The notes under the pieces are model-generated. The model was not told the origin of the DNA. It ran no database searches and was given only the letters and a program-made list of their open reading frames with translations. Shown in pieces: positions 54,631 through 61,823 of a stretch of DNA of 64,000 nucleotides. How positions within the stretch are numbered: position 1 is the first letter of the stretch; the number at the start of each line of letters is the position of its first letter. This DNA comes from DASQZK01 sp963771005 (GTDB lineage Bacteria; Bacteroidota; Bacteroidia; Bacteroidales; GCA-2748055), in assembly GCA_963771005.1 (NCBI GenBank), contig CAVYRO010000008.1:1240001-1304000 (forward strand). The letters are read 5' to 3'. A program made the position numbers and the translations under genes.

Positions 54631-56707
54631 CACGATAGTAATGACCTTCACCTTTGCTGTGCTTTTTACCCTTACATCCACAGCACAGGAACCATGCCGG
54701 TCTATCATCGTGGACCAATTCGGCTACCTGCCGGTCTCAAAAAAGGTCGCTGTTATTAAGAATCCTGTTCACGGCTTCGATTCCACGATGACCTTTATCC
54801 CCGGGAAAACCTATTCACTCGTCAACGCCACTAGCGGTGAGAAAATTTTCACCGCTCCCGTCACGGTATGGTCTGAAGGTGCCGTCGATCCCTCTTCGGG
54901 AGACCAGGCCTGGCATTTTGATTTCACTGCCGTGGAAAAACCGGGAACCTATTATGTACTCGACGTTGAAAAAAACCGGCGATCCTATGAATTCAGGATA
55001 TGTCCGGAGATATATGACGTTGTGTTGAGGGAAGCCATGCGCTCTTTCTTCTACCAACGGGCCGGATTTGCCAAGGAGAAACCCTATGCGGGCGAAGGTT
55101 GGACCGACGCAGCCAGTCATCTCGGACCACTCCAGGATAAAAACTGCAGATCTTTTTTCGCCAAAGAAGACCCTGCTTCCGAAAGGGATGTAAGCGGAGG
55201 ATGGTACGATGCCGGGGATTTCAACAAATATACCACATGGACGGCCAATTACGTAGTGGAACTGATGAAAGCCTTTATCGAAAACCCGGGAGCCTGGACC
55301 GATGATTACAATATTCCTGAATCGGGCAACGGCATCCCCGATATTCTTGATGAAGCCAAATGGGGCATAGACCACCTTCTCCGGTTGCAGGAAGATGACG
55401 GCAGTGTCCTGAGCATCGTAGGTGAATCCCATGCCAGCCCTCCTTCCTCAGCAAAAGGACCCAGTTACTATGGGCCGGTGAATACCTCGGCCACCCTCAC
55501 CACGGCCGCCGCCCTGGCCATCAGTTCAAAAGTTTACCGCTCCGCCGGAATGGAGGAATATGCCGGGAAACTACTGGAAGCCTCTCTCAGGGCCTGGCGC
55601 TGGGCAGAAGCGAACCCTGCCGTACTCTTCAACAATAATGACCCGAAATATCATTCCCGTGGCCTCGGCGCCGGCCAGATGGAACTCCGGGATCACGGCA
55701 GGGAGATGGCTAAGCTCGAAGCAGCCTGCTTCCTGTTCGAAGCCACAGGTGATGAAGCCTATCGCGATTTTTTTGATAGCCATTACCAAAAATCCCGGAT
55801 GATGACAAGCCGGGCCGTTTCACCTTTCGATTTTGAAGAGCAGGAGACGTTGCTGTATTATACCACTATCGCTAACGGGACACAATCTGTAAAGGATGAG
55901 ATCAGGGAGGTATATAAGAATGCCGTCATGTCAGGAGAATATAACCTTCCCGCCCAGCAAAACGAAAAAGACCCGTATCTCGCCTGCATGAAAGACTATA
56001 CCTGGGGTAGCAACGGGGTGAAATCCGCCCAGGGGAGCGTGTTTTATAATATGATCAGTTACGGCCTGGAGGACGGTAAGGAAGGCGAATTCCGCGATGC
56101 CGCACTTAACTACATACATTATATTCACGGTATCAATCCCCTGAATATGGTTTACCTCTCCAATATGTACGATTTCGGAGGCGATAACTGCGCCAACGAA
56201 TTCTACCATTCATGGTTCTGCAACGGAAGTCCGGAGTGGGACCGCGTAGGCGAATCCACCTACGGGCCGCCCCCAGGTTACCTCACGGGGGGCGCCAATC
56301 CACATTACAGGTGGGATAGGTGCTGCCCAGAGAACTGCGATACGAAAGAGAATAATGCAATGTGTTTCTCCGAACCGATCAATCCGCCCATGGGACAGCC
56401 CGACCAGAAATCCTACAAGGATTTCAATACCAGCTGGCCCCTGAACTCATGGGAGATCACGGAGAACAGTTGCGGATACCAGGTAAGGTATATCAGGCTT
56501 CTTTCGAAGTTTGTACATGCCGGAGGAGGTACGACCGCAATGGACGTCTGCACGGATACGAAGAAAGGCTGCATGCCGGAAAATCCGGGCGGTTGTCCCA
56601 AAGCCGCCGGAGGTGCAAATACGGAAACCTGTCCGCAGAAATGCCGGATGACCGGTAAGTCATGCCCCGAAGGAGATAAACACTCATCAATAATGCTGGC
56701 CGAATAA
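54572..56707 (+). CDS. GH9 endoglucanase with CelD_N domain; repeat inserted in signal peptide
   Basis: 711 residues. The start codon gives MKKN, then about 17 residues encoded by palindromic repeats (GRDVVYNRDVVYNVS), then the hydrophobic part of the signal (MTFTFAVLFTLTSTAQ). An Ig-like CelD_N domain is at about 48-140. The GH9 (alpha/alpha)6 barrel follows with SGGWYDAGDFNKYTTW (catalytic Asp pair), STYGPPPGYLTGGANPHY, and WEITENSCGYQ (acid Glu). The C-terminus is a 60-residue Cys-rich tail (VCTDTKKGCMPE, CPKAAGG) with no sorting domain. The alternative start at 54641 would leave a signal without positive charge. It is a tandem paralogue of the next gene. Confidence 0.92.
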   Translation: MKKNNGRDVVYNRDVVYNVSTIVMTFTFAVLFTLTSTAQEPCRSIIVDQFGYLPVSKKVAVIKNPVHGFDSTMTFIPGKTYSLVNATSGEKIFTAPVTVWSEGAVDPSSGDQAWHFDFTAVEKPGTYYVLDVEKNRRSYEFRICPEIYDVVLREAMRSFFYQRAGFAKEKPYAGEGWTDAASHLGPLQDKNCRSFFAKEDPASERDVSGGWYDAGDFNKYTTWTANYVVELMKAFIENPGAWTDDYNIPESGNGIPDILDEAKWGIDHLLRLQEDDGSVLSIVGESHASPPSSAKGPSYYGPVNTSATLTTAAALAISSKVYRSAGMEEYAGKLLEASLRAWRWAEANPAVLFNNNDPKYHSRGLGAGQMELRDHGREMAKLEAACFLFEATGDEAYRDFFDSHYQKSRMMTSRAVSPFDFEEQETLLYYTTIANGTQSVKDEIREVYKNAVMSGEYNLPAQQNEKDPYLACMKDYTWGSNGVKSAQGSVFYNMISYGLEDGKEGEFRDAALNYIHYIHGINPLNMVYLSNMYDFGGDNCANEFYHSWFCNGSPEWDRVGESTYGPPPGYLTGGANPHYRWDRCCPENCDTKENNAMCFSEPINPPMGQPDQKSYKDFNTSWPLNSWEITENSCGYQVRYIRLLSKFVHAGGGTTAMDVCTDTKKGCMPENPGGCPKAAGGANTETCPQKCRMTGKSCPEGDKHSSIMLAE

Positions 56708-56785
56708 ACCTTAACTCGGCAGGAAATAAAAGAACGAATAGTCCCACAGGAATAAGTAAATTATGAAACTAAAAAAAACCACCTC

Positions 56786-59623
56786 ATGATACCAAGAATA
56801 CTTGCGCTGTTGTCTGTAATTATGCTCTTGCCTGTTAGTGCAGGCTTCTCCCAGGACTTCTCCCGTTTTATTATCGTTGACCAATTCGGCTATCAGCCTG
56901 ATGCCCTTAAAATAGCCGTGCTGAAGGATCCACAGACGGGTTTTGACGCAGAGGAGTCATTTACGCCTGGTGATACATTTTCCGTGGTGAATGCAAGGAC
57001 AGGTGAAAAGGTATTTACCGGGCCTGTCACGGTCTGGAATAACGGGAACACCGACCCTACTTCCGGCGACAGGGCCTGGCATTTCGATTTTTCAGCATAC
57101 AGTCAGGCCGGGTCCTACTATGTGCTGGATGAGGAAAATAACCTCAGGTCCTACGAATTCGATATTGCCGGCAATGTATATAACGATGTACTTAAACAAG
57201 CCATGCGGATGTTCTTTTACCAGCGGGTGGGCTTTGCCAAAGAGGCACAATATGCGGAAGAAGCATGGGCAGACGGTGCGAGCCATATCGGGCCGCTGCA
57301 GGATAAGAACTGCCGGTCCTTCTTCGATAAAAACAACCCTGATTCGGAACGGGATCTCAGCGGTGGATGGTATGATGCCGGCGATTACAACAAATACACC
57401 AACTGGACAGCCAACTACGTGGTAGAACTGATGAAGGCCTGGATGGAAAATCCGGCTGCGTGGGCCGATGATTACAACATTCCCGAGTCGGGCAACGGCA
57501 TACCCGATATACTGGATGAGGCAAAATGGGGCATTGATTTCCTGCTGAGGATGCAGGAAGATGACGGAAGCGTCCTGAGTATCGTCGCCGAATCCCATGC
57601 CAGTCCGCCTTCTTCGGCCACCGGACCCAGTTACTATGGTCCGGCAAGCACTTCCGCCACCCTGAATACGGCTGCTGCTTTTGCCATGAGTTCCAAAGTC
57701 TACCGGTCTGCCGGGATGACTGCTTATGCGGATACACTACTCGACCGGGCGGTTAAAGCCTGGACATGGGCTGATGCAAACCCTTCTGTGATCTTCAGCA
57801 ATAACAATCCAGACTTTAGTTCTGCCGGACTGGGTGCGGGAGATCAGGAAGTGGATGATTATGGAAGGACCATGGCAAAACTCGAAGCCGCATGTTATCT
57901 TTTTGAAGTTACGGCTGATCCGGCCTATCGTGATTATTTTGATTCCAACTATTCGGATGCTCACCTGGTGATGTGGAACTATGCCTATCCCTATGAAACA
58001 CTGAACCAGGAGATCCTTCTTTATTATACAAGTATAGAAGACGGTACCCCAGGGGTAAAGGATGAAATAAAAAACATTTATAAAAATGCGATCAGGAATA
58101 ACGGAGACAATCTGCCGGCCTGGAATTCCAGGAAGGATCCGTATATGGCTTTCATGGGTTCTTACACCTGGGGCAGCAACGGGGTAAAATCGCTTTGCGG
58201 AAGCGAGTTTTACGATGTTAGAACCTTCAATGTTGACCCTTCTCTGGATTCGACCGCGGAACAGGCTGCCCGTGCCTATATCAACTACATCCACGGTGTG
58301 AATCCTCTTAATTTCGTGTACTTGTCGAATATGTACGGTCACGGAGGAGACAGCGGGGTCAATGAATTTTACCATACCTGGTTCGAGAACGGGAGCGCCC
58401 TCTGGGACCGTGTGGGAACCTCAGTTTACGGTCCGCCCCCCGGCTACCTCACCGGCGGTCCCAATCCGTCGTATGACTGGGATGGATGTTGCCCCTCAGG
58501 CTGCGGATCATCATCGAACAATGCCGTTTGTACCTCAGAATCCATCTCCCCCCCGAAGGGTCAGCCGGCACAAAAATCATACAAGGATTTCAATACAAGC
58601 TGGCCCCTGAACTCCTGGTCGATCACGGAACCCAGCTGCGGGTATCAGGTAAGCTACATCCGCCTGCTCTCCAAATTTGTGCAGGCCGGAACAGACTGCA
58701 ACGGCGATGCCAACGGTACAGCATACATCGATTCCTGCGGTGTATGTGCCGGAGGAAATACCGGGATAACTCCCTCGGATGATAAAAGTGAATGCGCTCC
58801 TGTGGATTGCCATGGAGTGCTGAACGGGACAGCCTTTGTCGATTCCTGCGGGATATGCGCAGGTGGGTCCACGGGAATAGAGCCCATACTTGATCCTATC
58901 GTTTGTAATCCTCCGATGGATTGCAACGGTGAGGAAAACGGAACCGCCTTCATCGATTCATGCGATGTCTGTGCAGGCGGAAATACAGGAATTACCCCCG
59001 TTTTGGATCCCGAAGCATGTAATCCACTGGACTGCAACGGTGAGGAAAACGGAACCGCTTTCATCGATTCATGCGATGTCTGTGCAGGAGGAAATACAGG
59101 AATTACCCCCATTTTGGATCCCGAAGCATGTAATCCACCCTTGGACTGCAACGGTGTGGAAAACGGTACGGCTTTTATAGATTCCTGCGGTGTCTGTGCA
59201 GGAGGAAATACAGGAATTACGCCTGTTTTGGATCCCGAAGCATGTAATCCACCCTTGGACTGCAACGGTGTGGAAAACGGAACGGCTTTTATAGATTCCT
59301 GCGGTGTTTGTGCGGGAGGGAATACCGGCATCATACCTGTACTCGATTCTTCGGCATGTGAGGATTATGTTCCTTCAGGCAGGATGGCGGAAGAATTCAG
59401 GATCTATCCCAATCCAAATACGGGAACGCTCTATGTTTCCTGCCGGGATCAACAGGAATATATCCTGCACATTTTTTCCCTCAACGGGACCCTTCTCCTG
59501 CGAAAAAACCTGCAAGGCGGTACCGGTATCGATACGGGATGGCTTAAACCCGGTTATTATGAGATCGTCATTAAAACTCCGGAGAAAATATTTAGAGCGA
59601 AGATGATACGGTTGGAGGAATGA
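56786..59623 (+). CDS. GH9 endoglucanase with CelD_N domain, six Cys-rich repeats and T9SS sorting domain
   Basis: 945 residues with a signal peptide (LALLSVIMLLPVSAGFSQ). A CelD_N domain is followed by the GH9 barrel: SGGWYDAGDYNKYTNW, VYGPPPGYLTGGPNPSYDWD, and WSITEPSCGYQVSYI (acid Glu). Residues 637-860 are six DCNGxxNGTAxIDSCGVCAG repeats. The end (FRIYPNPNTGTLYVSCRDQ to MIRLEE) is a type A T9SS domain, so it is probably exported to the surface. It duplicates the preceding gene up to the barrel end, after which the tails are unrelated. Confidence 0.95.
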   Translation: MIPRILALLSVIMLLPVSAGFSQDFSRFIIVDQFGYQPDALKIAVLKDPQTGFDAEESFTPGDTFSVVNARTGEKVFTGPVTVWNNGNTDPTSGDRAWHFDFSAYSQAGSYYVLDEENNLRSYEFDIAGNVYNDVLKQAMRMFFYQRVGFAKEAQYAEEAWADGASHIGPLQDKNCRSFFDKNNPDSERDLSGGWYDAGDYNKYTNWTANYVVELMKAWMENPAAWADDYNIPESGNGIPDILDEAKWGIDFLLRMQEDDGSVLSIVAESHASPPSSATGPSYYGPASTSATLNTAAAFAMSSKVYRSAGMTAYADTLLDRAVKAWTWADANPSVIFSNNNPDFSSAGLGAGDQEVDDYGRTMAKLEAACYLFEVTADPAYRDYFDSNYSDAHLVMWNYAYPYETLNQEILLYYTSIEDGTPGVKDEIKNIYKNAIRNNGDNLPAWNSRKDPYMAFMGSYTWGSNGVKSLCGSEFYDVRTFNVDPSLDSTAEQAARAYINYIHGVNPLNFVYLSNMYGHGGDSGVNEFYHTWFENGSALWDRVGTSVYGPPPGYLTGGPNPSYDWDGCCPSGCGSSSNNAVCTSESISPPKGQPAQKSYKDFNTSWPLNSWSITEPSCGYQVSYIRLLSKFVQAGTDCNGDANGTAYIDSCGVCAGGNTGITPSDDKSECAPVDCHGVLNGTAFVDSCGICAGGSTGIEPILDPIVCNPPMDCNGEENGTAFIDSCDVCAGGNTGITPVLDPEACNPLDCNGEENGTAFIDSCDVCAGGNTGITPILDPEACNPPLDCNGVENGTAFIDSCGVCAGGNTGITPVLDPEACNPPLDCNGVENGTAFIDSCGVCAGGNTGIIPVLDSSACEDYVPSGRMAEEFRIYPNPNTGTLYVSCRDQQEYILHIFSLNGTLLLRKNLQGGTGIDTGWLKPGYYEIVIKTPEKIFRAKMIRLEE
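58694..59364 (+). repeat. Six in-frame Cys-rich coding repeats in the second GH9 gene
   Basis: Each unit is 36-38 codons with three conserved Cys in DCxGxxNGTAxxDSCxxCAGG and a fourth near the end in the DPEAC or related segment. Units 3 to 6 are nearly identical in DNA, showing recent expansion; units 1 and 2 are more diverged. Such repeats look calcium- or disulphide-stabilised and act as stalks in other secreted proteins. Confidence 0.85.
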
Positions 59624-59670
59624 AATTTTTCTTGTTTGCGAATAGTTGGAGGCGGATATCAGGATCACAG

Positions 59671-59850
59671 CAATTCATAAACCAAAAGATTTTCAATCCC
59701 GGTAAGATCGTAAAAGTCCCCTCCCAGGGGATTTAGGGGTATTACGTTGGGAGGAACTTTCAATTCATAAACCAAACAACTTTCAATCCCGGTAAGATCG
59801 TAAAAGTCCCCTCCCAGGGGATTTAGGGGTAGTATGCGGGGAGAAACTTT
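59671..59850. repeat. Two tandem 90-bp repeats
   Basis: Copies at 59671-59760 and 59761-59850 start CAATTCATAAACCAAA and contain a CCCCTCCCAGGGG palindrome followed by ATTTAGGGGT. It is an intergenic palindromic repeat between the convergent GH9 and SusD genes. A minus-strand frame across it is repetitive and not a gene. Confidence 0.85.
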
Positions 59851-59897
59851 GTCAGAAAAAGAATCACCCGGAAACCATAAAAACAAATAAGTCCCAT

Positions 59898-61805
59898 TTA
59901 TTCGAAATAATGAATATACCAGTTATACGGGTTGCTCAGCAGGTTGAACATCTGGCTGCGCTGGGATTCCGGGTATTTGGCCGAAACTACCTTTGCCAGG
60001 TATGACGGGTCTTGCCGGCGGTTTGCCACCCTCACCAGGTCGTAAAACCTTTCCCCTTCAAAGGCAAGTTCCCGGGCCCGTTCATCCATGATCTCATCTT
60101 CAATCAGGTCATGCTTTTTCATAAGTTTACCGGAAAGATCTTCATATCCGATGATCTTGTTTGTATACGGATTGTGAATGAAACGGTCATTACCGCTCTG
60201 GATCCCGTCATCCGGAGTATAAAAGATCCCGGCCCTTCCTTTGATCCCTCTCTGGTAACGGTTGTTAAGTGTGTTGAACCACGAACCGTCATTTACAATG
60301 GCTATTGCATTCTGGGCATGGGAACTCACGGAACCGAATTCATCCTGATAAGCCAGGTGGGTTAATACCTCGGCCTGGTAGAGATGAATGCCGCCGGCGC
60401 GGTAAACATAGAAATTGGCATCCTGATCAAAGGTTCCTTTATCGATGCAATATTTCCATACGACGGTATCCACACCGTCCATGATAGCCTCAACACCTCT
60501 CTCATCATCGTGAGCTCTCAGATCGAGCATTCTCAGAAATTCGTTTGGATCCAAAATGCCATTGCCTTTTAGGTAAAGATACGAAGTACCAAATCCACGG
60601 TAAAAGTCACCCGGGTAACCAATGGATGTCATTTTGGTCTTGAGAGGATTGGTAGGATCTTTGGTGCCGAGAACCTGTGCATACCATACGGTCTCCCATT
60701 TGGCGATCGCAGGACCGCTCGGTTCCAGCATATACCTGTGCGGTGGCCGGGGATCGAAAATATCCTGGAGTTTGTTTTGCTGAAAATTTGCCTTGTTGAA
60801 CCAAATCGTATAAATGTGTTCCAGGTTGTCGATGTTTCTAAAAATATTCTGCCACTGGGTGTAAGCGAACATATTGTCTACCTGGTATCTCAGATGATTG
60901 GTGGTATTGTTCACATTATTCTCGAATTCGGCAGCAGACGCTTCAGCATTATGCATGATGGCATCGAATTGAGCCTGAGCCTTCCAGAGATCGCCGCGGG
61001 TAAGATACATCTGGCCAAGAAGGGCATGAAGAGCGTAAGGATTCCAAATGGTTACCTGCCATGATTCATCATTGTTATCGATGTAATGATTTACGCCGAC
61101 CGCTTTGACATCGTGCTCCAGTTCTTCGGCGAAAACATCGACAACCTTATCCGTATTGTAATACTGTTTTTCCAGGGTAACCGGCTGATTGTTATAAACG
61201 GTATCATTGTAATACCCATCGACAGAGTAACTGATATAAACACTGTCTATATAAGTTCCGGGTGAATTAACGAATTTTTCGATCTCATCAATAGTTACAA
61301 GCGATTCCGGAATATAGGGAACTTCGCCGTAGATCCTCACAGCATTAAAATAGGACCAGGCACGCATACAGAGGGCTTCACCGTAAAGTTTATCAAAATT
61401 TGAAATGGGAGCCTCCGGGTCCAGCACTTCCGGGTGCTCCCTGACCAGGATACGCATAAAATTGTTACATGCTGAAATCAATTTGAAAAAATTGGTTGGA
61501 GAGGCGTATTTATTATCCCGGGATATATTAAAATTATTGACCTCCCTTAGGTCGGCATCTGCATTCTGAGTTACCGTAAGCAGATCCCCTCTTAGTTCTC
61601 CGAGGACCACCAGCTGTTCAACAAGTTTTTGCTGGAGACCATACAAACCCATCTCTACCGACCGGTATTCGTACCAGTCATCAAAAAGTTTGTCCTCCGT
61701 TATGTTAAGCTCCTGTTCGGGATTCAGAAATTTTTGACAGGAAGGCATTACGAAAAAAGTTGCCAGCATGAGGGTAATGAACCTGTATTTCATGATCTTG
61801 CTCAT
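59898..61805 (-). CDS. SusD/RagB-family outer-membrane lipoprotein
   Basis: 635 residues. The lipoprotein signal ends in FFVMPSC, followed by QKFLNPEQELNITEDKLFDD, the typical SusD start. TPR-like helices follow (LYGEALCMRAWSYFNAVRIYG is the family hallmark), as does the C-terminal part ending IHYFE. It binds glycans at the surface as the lid of the SusC channel, encoded 18 bp upstream. A second possible start is the Met four codons in (61793). Confidence 0.95.
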   Translation of the reverse strand: MSKIMKYRFITLMLATFFVMPSCQKFLNPEQELNITEDKLFDDWYEYRSVEMGLYGLQQKLVEQLVVLGELRGDLLTVTQNADADLREVNNFNISRDNKYASPTNFFKLISACNNFMRILVREHPEVLDPEAPISNFDKLYGEALCMRAWSYFNAVRIYGEVPYIPESLVTIDEIEKFVNSPGTYIDSVYISYSVDGYYNDTVYNNQPVTLEKQYYNTDKVVDVFAEELEHDVKAVGVNHYIDNNDESWQVTIWNPYALHALLGQMYLTRGDLWKAQAQFDAIMHNAEASAAEFENNVNNTTNHLRYQVDNMFAYTQWQNIFRNIDNLEHIYTIWFNKANFQQNKLQDIFDPRPPHRYMLEPSGPAIAKWETVWYAQVLGTKDPTNPLKTKMTSIGYPGDFYRGFGTSYLYLKGNGILDPNEFLRMLDLRAHDDERGVEAIMDGVDTVVWKYCIDKGTFDQDANFYVYRAGGIHLYQAEVLTHLAYQDEFGSVSSHAQNAIAIVNDGSWFNTLNNRYQRGIKGRAGIFYTPDDGIQSGNDRFIHNPYTNKIIGYEDLSGKLMKKHDLIEDEIMDERARELAFEGERFYDLVRVANRRQDPSYLAKVVSAKYPESQRSQMFNLLSNPYNWYIHYFE

Positions 61806-61823
61806 CTTAATATCATATTATAG

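Noticed and set aside
58654..59334. 226-codon minus-strand frame with internal repeats
   Set aside because: It mirrors the Cys-rich repeats of the GH9 gene on the plus strand.
59665..59886. 73-codon minus-strand frame
   Set aside because: It is two translations of the 90-bp tandem repeat.
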